Source of the DNA: Candidatus Saccharibacteria bacterium UBA4727
Lineage (GTDB): Bacteria > Patescibacteriota > Saccharimonadia > Saccharimonadales > Saccharimonadaceae
Length of the DNA: 12,308 bases
Direction of reading: 5' to 3'
Assembly (NCBI GenBank): GCA_002404195.1
Contig: DHJF01000013.1
Span: 1 to 12,308, forward strand
Position 1 is the first letter of the stretch; each line of letters opens with the position of its first letter. The position numbers and the translations under genes were made by a program. The notes beneath the pieces were generated by a model. That model saw only the letters and a list, made by a program, of their open reading frames with translations, was not told where the DNA came from and ran no database searches. This document shows positions 1 through 6,694 of the stretch, piece by piece.

Positions 1-24
1 GCGTCAGATGTGTATAAGAGACAG
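1..24 (+). other. Nextera/Tn5 sequencing adapter remnant (not genomic)
   Basis: Bases 6-24 are exactly the 19-bp Tn5 mosaic end AGATGTGTATAAGAGACAG, preceded by GCGTC, which is the continuation of the Illumina Nextera read-1 transposase adapter. The pilin reading frame runs into this sequence from the right and stops making sense there. This is library-derived sequence left at the contig end, not a transposon in the organism. Confidence 0.97.
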
Positions 25-212
25 CTATTATTCAGCGTGGCATACATGTTGAGTGCCTTTTGGTAGGCAATGACACCAGTTTTGATCTGGGCGTTACGAG
101 CACGCTGTTGTGCACCGCTAAACGCCACAATCACGATGGCTGCCAGGACGCCAATCACGACAATAACAATCAGTAGCTCCACGATAGTGAAACCGCTTGT
201 GGTTTTCTTCAT
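25..212 (-). CDS. Type IV pilin-like prepilin, N-terminal part (gene cut at contig edge)
   Basis: The 62 visible residues start MKKTTSGFTIVELL, a class III prepilin signal: short basic leader, cleavage expected after Gly7, Phe at +1 and Glu at +5 (residue 12), followed by an unbroken hydrophobic helix to about residue 31. Such proteins are cut and N-methylated by a PilD-type peptidase and assembled into type IV pili or pseudopili through this helix. The part after the helix (GAQQRARNAQ, then IAYQKALNMYATL) resembles the start of the amphipathic alpha1-C segment of Saccharibacteria-type pilins. The C-terminal globular domain is missing because the contig ends in adapter sequence. The ATG at 212 has no Shine-Dalgarno site; a -10 box lies 6 nt upstream, so the message may be leaderless. 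Whether it is a major pilin or a minor pseudopilin cannot be told. Confidence 0.9.
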
Positions 213-218
213 GACATC

Positions 219-246
219 AGTATAGCAATAATAAACAATATGGCAA
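219..246 (-). promoter_or_regulatory. Promoter of the pilin gene, apparently leaderless
   Basis: Reading the minus strand, TTGCCA (246-241) is separated by 16 bp from TATACT (224-219), which carries an extended -10 TG at 227-226. Only six bases, GATGTC, lie between the -10 and the ATG, so transcription should begin at or next to the start codon. Its -35 is 11 bp from the -35 of the opposing promoter at 258-286. Confidence 0.65.
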
Positions 247-257
247 AGAGCACATAG

Positions 258-286
258 TTGACAAAAGACAAAGTTTGTGCTATATT
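258..286 (+). promoter_or_regulatory. Near-consensus sigma-70 promoter facing valS-distal region
   Basis: TTGACA (258-263), a 17-bp spacer and TATATT (281-286) form one of the best promoters in the window. The expected start is near 293, followed by an A-rich, SD-free leader and an ATG at 331. A four-codon frame (ATG at 292, stop TAA at 304-306) lies at the very start of the predicted transcript. What the promoter drives is uncertain: the ORF at 331-657 or a non-coding RNA. Confidence 0.7.
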
Positions 287-330
287 GAAACATGTCTACT
301 AATTAAAACAAAAAAAGAAATTATAAACAC

Positions 331-657
331 ATGTTCCCTTTTTCGTTCCTCGTCACCCCACTGTCTATCTTTCTCAGCCTGAGTACGGCCTCTGGTGTCT
401 TTATCCACGATATGCGGATTGATAAGGTAGCGGTGACTGCTATTACTGTTCCAGTGGCCACTGCCGGCAATGTGCAATTGGTTAATTTTGCCCATGATTT
501 ACACACCCACGCCGAGCGTGGTTCACTGCAACAAGTTGGCGAATCGAATCACAACCCGTTGATTCAACCACGCACGAATAATCGAAAATACATTAGTCAG
601 AAGAATTTTGGCCTCGGCCACGAGCCGTTTGACAGCTACCGCTTGCCCCTGGCGTAG
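331..657 (+). CDS. Hypothetical small protein (uncertain; could be non-coding)
   Basis: This frame encodes 108 residues and I do not recognise it. The first 24 residues are hydrophobic (MFPFSFLVTPLSIFLSL...) but lack basic residues before the hydrophobic run, so a signal peptide is doubtful; an internal Met at residue 28 (412) would give an 81-residue soluble product rich in Asn, Gln and His. In favour of a gene: a near-consensus promoter 45 bp upstream, and a TAG stop only 1 bp from the convergent valS stop, like the other tight convergent pairs here. Against: no Shine-Dalgarno site, and a competing open frame on the opposite strand (495-280). The transcript could also be a structured RNA; I found no tmRNA, RNase P, SRP or tRNA signature in it. 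Confidence 0.4.
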   Translation: MFPFSFLVTPLSIFLSLSTASGVFIHDMRIDKVAVTAITVPVATAGNVQLVNFAHDLHTHAERGSLQQVGESNHNPLIQPRTNNRKYISQKNFGLGHEPFDSYRLPLA

Positions 658-658
658 G

Positions 659-3211
659 CTATGAAAGAACGGTTAACTCATCTTCAAGGCGCTGAATCAG
701 CGTCTTTTTAGATTCCAGCTGGCTACGTGATTCCTCGATGAGTGCTGCTGGCGCTTTGGCAATGTAGCCTTCGTTACCGAGGCGAGCCTCAAGGGTGCTG
801 ACAAATTGCCGTGTTTCGGCCAGGCGAGTTTCCAGGTTGTGCTGGTGTTCATAGAGGGTGTCGGCGTCGATATCAAGCCAGGCTTCGCGGTTACTGGCAG
901 CCAGGCGCAGGCCGCGCGCTTGATCAACTTCTGTGACGTCGGATAGTTTGGCGAGGTGTTTGATGATCTCGACGTTATCGGCAATCAGGCTGTCGTTTTG
1001 GTAGAGCAGGCCGTAGCGTTTATTGCCGGGTAGCTCGCTCATGACGTAACGAGCTTCGATGATCAGTGTTTGAATCCGTTCGAATTCGGCCGCGGCGATG
1101 TCGTCGTAGGTATTCGCCTGTGGCCAACTGGCCTGTATTAGCAGATTATTGTGCCAGTTGAGCGTCTGCCAGATGGTTTCGGTCACGAACGGCGCAAACG
1201 GATGAGCTAATTTCAAGCTGGTGTCGAGTACCCAAGCAAGCATCGGGTCGTTGTCCTGTTTTTTACTGACTTCGACATACCAGTCGGCCACGCAGTCCCA
1301 TACGGTGTGATAGACCACTTCGGCGGCTTCGGCAAAGCGGTAATTTTCGAGGTTATCGGCAATATCGAGGGCGGCTTGGTTGAGTTCACGGACAATCCAG
1401 TGGTCGGCGGTTGATCGTGGGAGCAGTTCCCCACCCGGCGTGTAATGGTCACCGATGCGGTCTTGCACAAAACGGGCGATGTTCCACAGCTTATTGCAGA
1501 AATTACGCCCAGCCACGACCTTACTGGCGCTAAAGGCTTGGCTTTGACCAGCGCTGCGGGCAGCCACCAGGCCAAGACGGAGGGCGTCAGAACCGTATTC
1601 AGCCACCAGCTCCATCGGGTTGATGACGTTGCCTTTTGACTTGCTCATTTTTTGGCCTTTTTCGTCGAGGACGAGACCGTGTAGGTAAACGTCTGTAAAC
1701 GGCACTTTATCGGTAACATAGAGGCCGAGCATGATCATGCGCGAAATCCATGGGTAGAGAATGTCGTGGCCTGTCTCGAGGACGCTGGTGGGATAAAAGC
1801 GTGACAAATCACCATTTTCCAGGTAGTCGGTGGTGATGAACGGCCACTGACCACTGCTAAACCAGGTGTCAAAGGTGTCTTCTTCGCGGCGATATGTTGT
1901 GCCATCTACAACGATAAGCTTCTCGTCGACGCGGTCGTCAAAAATCCAATCATCGGGGTTGTTGACGTTCTGGAAGGCTGGAATCGGAATTCCCCATGGA
2001 ATTTGGCGGCTCAGGTTCCAGTCGCGCAGGTTGTCATAATACTGGGTGAGCGCATGCTGTTTACTGGCGGGGTGAAAGGTAATGTCGCCGTTAACGATGG
2101 CCTGTTTGGCTCTTTCGGCCAGGGGTCGAACCTTCAAGAACCATTGATCTTTGATCATCGGTTGGATTGGCAGACCGCTTTTGTAGTCGTAGCCGACAGT
2201 ATGGACAATCGGTTCTTCTCCACGGCGCAGTTCAGCGGCCTGGAGGGCGGCCAGCACCTTTTTGCGTGCATCTTCTACTTCTAGACCCATAAACTGCGAC
2301 GGGACGTTAATCATGCGGCCGTCGAAGTCGATGACCTGCAGCGGTGTCAGGTTGTGACGCTGCCCTACTTCGAAATCGTTCGGGTCGTGGGCGGGAGTAA
2401 TTTTAACGGCGCCGGTACCGAAGGCCGGGTCAACGTAGTCGTCAGCGATAATAGGAATCTCACGGTCAACCAGTGGTAAGAGAACGCGGGTACCAATCAG
2501 ATGTTTGTAACGTTCGTCGTCTGGGTGGACGGCAATGGCAACGTCGCCCAGAAGTGTTTCAGGCCGGGTGGTGGCAATGACAATTTCGCCAATCGAATCA
2601 AGCGTCGGGTAGGCAATTTTCCATAGTGTCCCCTTCACTTCTTTGTGGTCGACTTCGATATCGGCATAACTCGTCTGATACTTAGTGCTGTAGTTGACGA
2701 TGCGTTCGCCTCTGTAGATGAGGCCTTCGTCCCACAGACGCTTAAAGGTGCTGTAGACGGTGGTAATCACCTTTTCGTCGAGGGTAAAGACCAAGTCACC
2801 CCAGCTAGCACTGGTGCCGAGGGCACGCAGCTGTAACTCCATGTTACCGCGCTGTTGCTGGACGAAATTCCAGACCTGACTGTAGAGTTGTTCGCGGGTA
2901 AAGTCGAAACGGTTTTTGCCTTCTTTAACGAGCTCGCGTTCGTAGACTACCCAAGTTTCAAAACCGGCATGATCGGCGCCGGGAATATAGGCCACATCCC
3001 TGCCTTGCATGCGGTAAAAGCGAGCTAAAATGTCCTCGAGGTCCGCCATAAGGGCGTGACCGATGTGTAGGTTGCCATTGGCGTTCGGTGGCGGCATGAC
3101 AATACTGTACGGTTCACCCTTCCCCGTTGGTGCGAAGGCGCCGGAGGTTTCCCACATGGCATAGATATTTGGTTCGTACTGGTTAGGGTCGTAGGTTTTG
3201 GCTAATTTCAT
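659..3211 (-). CDS. valS: Valyl-tRNA synthetase
   Basis: The 850-residue product attaches valine to tRNA-Val in the cytoplasm, and removes mischarged threonine with an inserted editing domain. It carries the class I signature HIGH at residues 49-52 (after PPPNANGNL) and KMSKS at 521-525, with the GQ residues before KMSKS as usual. The editing domain (about 190-340) contains TTRPETLLGD (214-223) and GTGAVKITPAHDPNDF (265-280). DTFDTWFSSGQWPF (445-458) belongs to the synthetic domain. The anticodon-binding alpha-helical domain follows (about 600-740), and residues 785-850 form the charged C-terminal coiled coil typical of ValRS, so the protein is full length though slightly shorter than the common 870-950. 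The start at 3211 gives the conserved YDPNQYEPNIYAMWE N-terminus. There is no clear Shine-Dalgarno site; a structured leader of about 118 nt precedes it. Confidence 0.98.
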   Translation of the reverse strand: MKLAKTYDPNQYEPNIYAMWETSGAFAPTGKGEPYSIVMPPPNANGNLHIGHALMADLEDILARFYRMQGRDVAYIPGADHAGFETWVVYERELVKEGKNRFDFTREQLYSQVWNFVQQQRGNMELQLRALGTSASWGDLVFTLDEKVITTVYSTFKRLWDEGLIYRGERIVNYSTKYQTSYADIEVDHKEVKGTLWKIAYPTLDSIGEIVIATTRPETLLGDVAIAVHPDDERYKHLIGTRVLLPLVDREIPIIADDYVDPAFGTGAVKITPAHDPNDFEVGQRHNLTPLQVIDFDGRMINVPSQFMGLEVEDARKKVLAALQAAELRRGEEPIVHTVGYDYKSGLPIQPMIKDQWFLKVRPLAERAKQAIVNGDITFHPASKQHALTQYYDNLRDWNLSRQIPWGIPIPAFQNVNNPDDWIFDDRVDEKLIVVDGTTYRREEDTFDTWFSSGQWPFITTDYLENGDLSRFYPTSVLETGHDILYPWISRMIMLGLYVTDKVPFTDVYLHGLVLDEKGQKMSKSKGNVINPMELVAEYGSDALRLGLVAARSAGQSQAFSASKVVAGRNFCNKLWNIARFVQDRIGDHYTPGGELLPRSTADHWIVRELNQAALDIADNLENYRFAEAAEVVYHTVWDCVADWYVEVSKKQDNDPMLAWVLDTSLKLAHPFAPFVTETIWQTLNWHNNLLIQASWPQANTYDDIAAAEFERIQTLIIEARYVMSELPGNKRYGLLYQNDSLIADNVEIIKHLAKLSDVTEVDQARGLRLAASNREAWLDIDADTLYEHQHNLETRLAETRQFVSTLEARLGNEGYIAKAPAALIEESRSQLESKKTLIQRLEDELTVLS

Positions 3212-3331
3212 GCTGAAAGATTCCGATATTAGATATTTTTACACGTGAAAAATGATACAAAAATAGCAACGCGTTTTCCTGTGAAAACGGTATTACCTCG
3301 TATTTTTCCTCTCTCACGTGTTTGTTTTCAC
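3212..3331 (-). promoter_or_regulatory. Predicted structured 5' leader of valS mRNA
   Basis: From the predicted start near 3330 to the valS ATG the minus strand is about 118 nt and holds three pairings. Stem B: ACACGTGA (3321-3314) with TCACGTGT (3248-3241), extendable to 12 bp with two G-U pairs (3321-3310 with 3252-3241). Hairpin C: CGTTTTC (3289-3283), loop ACAG, GAAAACG (3278-3272). Pairing A: GTGAAAAC (3331-3324) with GTTTTCAC (3288-3281). A and C share the same segment and exclude each other; A and B interleave as in a pseudoknot. No T-box core and no U-tract terminator are present. Function is inferred only: control of valS by RNA folding, or operator-like DNA repeats for the divergent promoters. 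Confidence 0.45.
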
Positions 3332-3336
3332 TTATT

Positions 3337-3345
3337 ATTGTACCA
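3337..3345 (-). promoter_or_regulatory. Extended -10 promoter for valS
   Basis: Minus-strand TGG followed by TACAAT (3342-3337) fits an extended -10 element; the -35 region 17 bp further upstream (TGTTTA) is weak. The start site would be about 3330, giving valS a long leader, unlike the leaderless genes around it. Confidence 0.5.
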
Positions 3346-3411
3346 CAAATGTACCGTGGTAAACAGGCTGCCTTGGTACCAGGGAACGGGGCGGGAGGGC
3401 TTGTTTTATCG

Positions 3412-3420
3412 TGGTATACT
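3412..3420 (+). promoter_or_regulatory. Extended -10 promoter of femX-like gene 1
   Basis: TGG-TATACT ends 7 nt before the ATG at 3428, with no recognisable -35 and no Shine-Dalgarno site. The placement predicts a leaderless or almost leaderless message and supports 3428 rather than an upstream start. Confidence 0.6.
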
Positions 3421-3427
3421 GAAGGCT

Positions 3428-4405
3428 ATGATAACAGTGCGACCAATCGAAAATCAGACAGAGTGGGACGAGGTTTTACTTGAAAAAGGCGCGCATCCGT
3501 TGCAGTTGTGGGGCTGGGGTGAGGTAAAAGCGGCGCATAATTGGCGCGTCAGGCGCGTCGGGGTCTATAGGGGCGAGGAGCTGTTTGGCACGGCCCAACT
3601 GCTGATTCGCCGTTTGCCGTGGCCACTGAAGGCCTTGGTGTATGTCCCACGCGGCCCTGTTTGCGCAATACAGGACAGGGAAGTGGTACTCGAGGAACTG
3701 GCGCACTACGCGAAAAAGACCTACCACGCCGTGGCACTGACGATTGAGCCTGATTGGGAAGGTGGCTTGGCGCTCCCAGGTTGGCGACGCTCAACCAATA
3801 CGATTTTAATCCCGCGGACGCTCATTCTTGATTTAACTTTGTCGGAAGATGAACTTATGGCGAGCATGGCCAAAAAAACGCGGCAGTATATCCGTAAATC
3901 GGCGGGTGAGGCGCTAGAAATTCGTAAAGTAGTGAGCAGGGAAGAGCTGGACGCTTGTCTGGCTATCTACAAACAAACCGCGCAGCGAGCCGGCTTTGCA
4001 CTACATGCCGATCAGTACTACTACGACGTGTTTGATAAGCTAGGTGAGTATTCGGTATTGATGGCCGCTTTTAACGATAATCAACCCGTCGCCTTTTTAT
4101 GGGACGTTATTAGTGCTACCACCAGTTTTGAGCTCTACGGTGGCATGAACGACCTTGGCCAGCAACTGCGCGCCAACTACGCTCTGAAGTGGCAAACCAT
4201 CCAGCGGATGAAGCAGTGGGGACTACGACGCTACGATATGAACGGTCTGTTGAACGACGGTGTTAGTACCTTTAAACAAAGTTTTGCTGAGCACGAAAAC
4301 ATGCTCGCCGGCACCTGCGATATGCCACTTTCACCTCTGTATATCGTGTGGGATAAAGCTTTGCCGCTGGGTAAAAAACTGTTGCGTAAGTTAAAGAATC
4401 GTTGA
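3428..4405 (+). CDS. FemABX-family peptidoglycan aminoacyltransferase (copy 1)
   Basis: The 325-residue product belongs to the FemA/B/X family, which uses aminoacyl-tRNA to add amino acids to the side chain of the lipid II stem peptide on the inner membrane face, building the cross-bridge. Visible family features are LQLWGWGEVKAAHNW (25-39), YVPRGPV (72-78) joining the first GNAT-like fold, MAKKTRQYIRKS (147-158), ELYGGMND (235-242), the YALKWQTIQRMKQWGLRRYDMNG block (251-273) and FKQSF (282-286). No long inserted coiled-coil arm is seen, so it is nearer to short FemX than to staphylococcal FemA. The frame stays open upstream to 3245, but that stretch overlaps the valS leader and reads unlike the family, so 3428 is preferred. 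A TGA stop ends it, the only one in the window. Donor and acceptor residues cannot be deduced. Confidence 0.9.
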   Translation: MITVRPIENQTEWDEVLLEKGAHPLQLWGWGEVKAAHNWRVRRVGVYRGEELFGTAQLLIRRLPWPLKALVYVPRGPVCAIQDREVVLEELAHYAKKTYHAVALTIEPDWEGGLALPGWRRSTNTILIPRTLILDLTLSEDELMASMAKKTRQYIRKSAGEALEIRKVVSREELDACLAIYKQTAQRAGFALHADQYYYDVFDKLGEYSVLMAAFNDNQPVAFLWDVISATTSFELYGGMNDLGQQLRANYALKWQTIQRMKQWGLRRYDMNGLLNDGVSTFKQSFAEHENMLAGTCDMPLSPLYIVWDKALPLGKKLLRKLKNR

Positions 4406-4480
4406 TATATTTACAACAATTAGAACTCATCTTCTGGATCGAATCTAGACTGCGCTTTAGTGAGACTCGCTCCTTCTGTC

Positions 4481-4489
4481 TGATATGAT
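4481..4489 (+). promoter_or_regulatory. Extended -10 promoter of the phosphatase-like gene
   Basis: TGA-TATGAT ends 6 nt before the ATG at 4496. No convincing -35 or Shine-Dalgarno site is present, so the transcript is probably leaderless. Confidence 0.55.
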
Positions 4490-4495
4490 AAAGCC

Positions 4496-4945
4496 ATGAG
4501 AGTTCACTTTATATGTAGAGGAAACGCGTCGAGAAGTCTGATTGCGGAGGTGTACCTAAGATCTTTACATATACCAGATCTGGAAACCTATTCCAGTGGG
4601 ACTGTTGCTGAACAATATCGTCTGCGAAATTTACCAACAATACGTGCGACAATTCAGCTGCTCGAAACTCACGATATTGATAATGCCGCAAAAACGAGTG
4701 CAGATCAGCTCAGTCAAAACCGGTTCCACATCGAGGACATGACAATTTTTATGAACCAGATTGTACACGATGAAGCTAGCCGTTCGTATGATATTCCCGC
4801 TAATGCTGTCGTATGGAATATTGTAGATGCTGGCGAAGGAGCTAGACGCTTAAACTCGGATGATGATCCCTACGAATACAACGAGGCTATATATCAAGAT
4901 ATAAAAACAAGCGTTGATCAGTTAGTCCTAAAGCTTGAACGCTAG
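4496..4945 (+). CDS. Low-molecular-weight protein tyrosine phosphatase-like protein
   Basis: The 149-residue product opens with HFICRGNASRSLIAE, matching the LMW-PTP P-loop C-X5-R-S: nucleophile Cys7, phosphate-binding Arg13, Ser14. The general acid is supplied by an Asp-Pro pair near the C-terminus, Asp124-Pro125 in SDDDPYEY, in the usual place. The second cysteine common in the loop is Ser12 here. Family members dephosphorylate phosphotyrosine or, in the related arsenate reductases, reduce arsenate; the DP motif and single loop cysteine favour phosphatase. No tyrosine kinase lies nearby, so the substrate is unknown. Base and codon use differ from the neighbours: two of its 60-base lines count 40% and 35% GC, and AGA and ATA codons, rare in valS and femX, recur. 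This suggests recent transfer. It ends 3 bp from the convergent tsaD stop. Confidence 0.82.
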   Translation: MRVHFICRGNASRSLIAEVYLRSLHIPDLETYSSGTVAEQYRLRNLPTIRATIQLLETHDIDNAAKTSADQLSQNRFHIEDMTIFMNQIVHDEASRSYDIPANAVVWNIVDAGEGARRLNSDDDPYEYNEAIYQDIKTSVDQLVLKLER

Positions 4946-4948
4946 AAT

Positions 4949-6049
4949 TTACCAAGTCGTCTTAGTCATCGATAAGCTCGGGATGACTTCAAGCTCAAAG
5001 GGATCAACTGGGTCTTTCTTTTGCGCATAGTAATAGCCAAGTGTGGCAATCATGGCAGCGTTGTCGGTGCACAGATTCATCGGTGCGTAGTCGATGTGCA
5101 GCGGCAGGCGCTCGGACAGTTGGCGGCGCAATTCTTGGTTGGCGGCCACACCACCGGCGATCACGACGGATTTGGGCGAAAAGTCACGGAAAGCGCGTTC
5201 GGCTTTATCGACGAGGGTGCTAATGGCCGTGTACTGGAAGCTGGCGGCAAAATCTTGGCGCTGGACGTCATTTAAACGCGCTGCAAGCTCGTGTGAGGGG
5301 AAAGTAAAGTCAACGTCTACTTCGCGCTGCACAGCCCGTAGAGTGGCTGTTTTGAGGCCAGAAAAGCTAAAGTTATAATAATTACATTTTTCTTTGTCTG
5401 AATTATGGGCCATGCCGAGGTGTGGGCCGCTGTGGGTGCATTTCAGAATAGACTTTGGCAGTTTATAGCGCTGAGGGTCGCCCGCCAGTGCCGCTCTCGC
5501 CACCGACGGCCCGCCAGGGTAGGGGTAACCGAGGATTTTAGCAACTTTATCGAAAGCTTCGCCAACCGCGTCGTCTTCAGTTTGGCCGAGCAGCTCGTAG
5601 TCACCATGGTCGCGGAAGAGGACAAGTTGCGAGTGACCACCGCTAACAATAAGAGCGAGCATCGGAAATTCGGGTGTAGTCTCGTTTAAAAAGTTGGCGT
5701 AGACGTGGGCCTCGACGTGATGAATAGGGTAGAGCGGTTTATGCTTGAGCACTGCTAGGGTACGAGCGGCGAGCGTCCCGACTAAGAGGGAGCCAATCAG
5801 GCCCGGCGCGTAGGTGACGGCAATGGCGTCGATATCGTCCCAGGTGCAGTCGGCATCCGCCAGCGCTTGGTTAATGACTGGGTTGACCACCTCGATATGA
5901 CTACGGGCGGCAATCTCTGGCACGACGCCGCCGTACAGAGCATGGATATCGATTTGCGAGTTGACGACGTTACTGAGTAATACGCGTCCGTCTTCAACGA
6001 CTGACGCTGCGGTTTCGTCGCAACTACTTTCAATTCCTAGTATTTTCAC
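4949..6049 (-). CDS. tsaD: tRNA N6-threonylcarbamoyladenosine synthase subunit TsaD
   Basis: The 366-residue product transfers threonylcarbamoyl from TC-AMP to A37 of ANN-decoding tRNAs, together with TsaB and TsaE. It is an ASKHA-fold protein starting MKILGIESSCDET. Metal-binding HHVEAH gives His111 and His115, and the third ligand is Asp329 in CTDNAAMIA (327-335). SGGHSQLV (136-143), EDDAVGEAFDKVAKILGYPYPGGP (158-181), FSFSGLKT (227-234) and GGVAANQELR (299-308) are all intact. The start is a GTG at 6049-6047, required for the conserved N-terminus; a TATAAT lies 8 nt upstream. Odd: between LPKS and NFSFSG there is an insertion (about residues 201-225) with two Cys and three His, longer than the short link in E. 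coli. No tsaB or tsaE is in view. Confidence 0.96.
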   Translation of the reverse strand: MKILGIESSCDETAASVVEDGRVLLSNVVNSQIDIHALYGGVVPEIAARSHIEVVNPVINQALADADCTWDDIDAIAVTYAPGLIGSLLVGTLAARTLAVLKHKPLYPIHHVEAHVYANFLNETTPEFPMLALIVSGGHSQLVLFRDHGDYELLGQTEDDAVGEAFDKVAKILGYPYPGGPSVARAALAGDPQRYKLPKSILKCTHSGPHLGMAHNSDKEKCNYYNFSFSGLKTATLRAVQREVDVDFTFPSHELAARLNDVQRQDFAASFQYTAISTLVDKAERAFRDFSPKSVVIAGGVAANQELRRQLSERLPLHIDYAPMNLCTDNAAMIATLGYYYAQKKDPVDPFELEVIPSLSMTKTTW

Positions 6050-6057
6050 TAGGTAGT

Positions 6058-6063
6058 ATTATA
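6058..6063 (-). promoter_or_regulatory. -10 box of tsaD
   Basis: A perfect TATAAT on the minus strand ends 8 nt before the GTG start of tsaD. No TG extension and only a weak -35 are seen. A start at or one or two bases before the GTG would make this message leaderless too. Confidence 0.55.
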
Positions 6064-6101
6064 TGGCAATTGTCCAGTTATGGCTATCACCTCTATAAAT
6101 A

Positions 6102-6130
6102 TTGACAGAACGGGTTAAAAATACTATGGT
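6102..6130 (+). promoter_or_regulatory. Consensus-type promoter of the 6181 gene
   Basis: A perfect TTGACA (6102-6107), 17-bp spacer and TATGGT (6125-6130) place the start near 6137. This gives a leader of about 44 nt, with a hairpin and a Shine-Dalgarno site, unlike the leaderless neighbours. Confidence 0.65.
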
Positions 6131-6140
6131 TTCTACAGCC

Positions 6141-6160
6141 ATTCATGCGATTGTATGAAT
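6141..6160 (+). repeat. Hairpin in the leader of the 6181 gene
   Basis: ATTCAT (6141-6146) pairs with ATGAAT (6155-6160), extended by a G-U and a C-G pair around a GATT loop, giving an 8-bp stem. It sits right after the predicted start and 10 nt before the AGGGGG site, so it could protect the 5' end or be an operator. Function is not known. Confidence 0.5.
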
Positions 6161-6180
6161 GAGAGAACCTAGGGGGAAAT

Positions 6181-6672
6181 GTGAACGTGTGGTTACTGGT
6201 TATGATCGGTATCACTCTTGTCGCCGTCATGTTGAATTTCGTATTCCATGCTGCAGATTGGCAGCATGTTCGTCGTCGTCTGTTCGCGGAACAATACCTT
6301 CAGCGACACCGTGTTCTCCACACGAAGACTATGTGGACTGGAGAGCAGATCAAACGAGCTACGAAGCAGCTGAAGGAACTCAACAGTCGGACAACGGAAG
6401 CTGGGGAGGAGGTCCAAGAGTTTGATATCGATAAGGAGATCACGTGGCTTATGGATTATTGTCGTCGGTTGATGAAAGTCTTACGCAAACAGCGCAGGGC
6501 TGACCATCGGGCATTGTGGTGGTTTCCTTCGGAATGCAACGGAAAAAAGAAGACCATCTGTCCCACTCGACACAATCGGTGGAAAGGTGTATACAACGAT
6601 ACAAACGATGCTTTCCAACTCCTACACGAACTTGAGATAGATCGCGTACTCAGGATAGCGAACAGGAGATAA
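6181..6672 (+). CDS. Unrecognised protein with one N-terminal membrane helix
   Basis: The 163-residue product is not one I recognise. Residues 3-22 (VWLLVMIGITLVAVMLNFVF) form one membrane helix; the rest is basic, rich in Arg, Lys and His, and mostly helical in character (residues 25-115), followed by a segment with ECNGKKKTICPTRHNRW (about 119-135) whose two cysteines could form a bond or bind metal. The basic flank after the helix (HVRRRL) favours a cytoplasmic C-terminal part. The start is GTG at 6181: AGGGGG lies 4 nt upstream, and an in-frame TGA at 6160 excludes longer versions; ATG at 6202 is possible but would cut the helix. It prefers ATC, GAG and CGT/CGG codons, different from murE and tsaD. 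With its own promoter, leader hairpin and terminator hairpins it looks like an independently expressed, perhaps acquired, cassette. Confidence 0.65.
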   Translation: MNVWLLVMIGITLVAVMLNFVFHAADWQHVRRRLFAEQYLQRHRVLHTKTMWTGEQIKRATKQLKELNSRTTEAGEEVQEFDIDKEITWLMDYCRRLMKVLRKQRRADHRALWWFPSECNGKKKTICPTRHNRWKGVYNDTNDAFQLLHELEIDRVLRIANRR

Positions 6673-6694
6673 ACTCATGCACTATACATCTCTC

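Noticed and set aside
280..495. Minus-strand 71-residue frame
   Set aside because: It runs through the strong plus-strand promoter at 258-286, has no promoter or Shine-Dalgarno site, and overlaps the plus-strand frame; it is kept only as an alternative reading.
659..3211. Several antisense and out-of-frame ORFs inside valS, tsaD and murE
   Set aside because: All are shadows of long, motif-rich coding frames with no promoter or start signals of their own.
3245..3427. In-frame upstream extension of femX-like gene 1 by 61 residues
   Set aside because: It overlaps the valS leader repeats and the gene's own -10 box, has no promoter or ribosome site of its own, and its sequence does not resemble the family; the family-like N-terminus begins at 3428.
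3212..3427. T-box riboswitch in front of valS
   Set aside because: No UGGNACC-type core followed by a terminator with U-tract is found in the transcribed part; the TGGTACCAAGG at about 3371-3381 lies upstream of the predicted start.
6159..6425. Plus-strand 88-residue frame overlapping the start of the 6181 gene
   Set aside because: It starts before the AGGGGG site, lacks the membrane helix and reads as a low-complexity Arg/Ser shadow of the better-supported frame.
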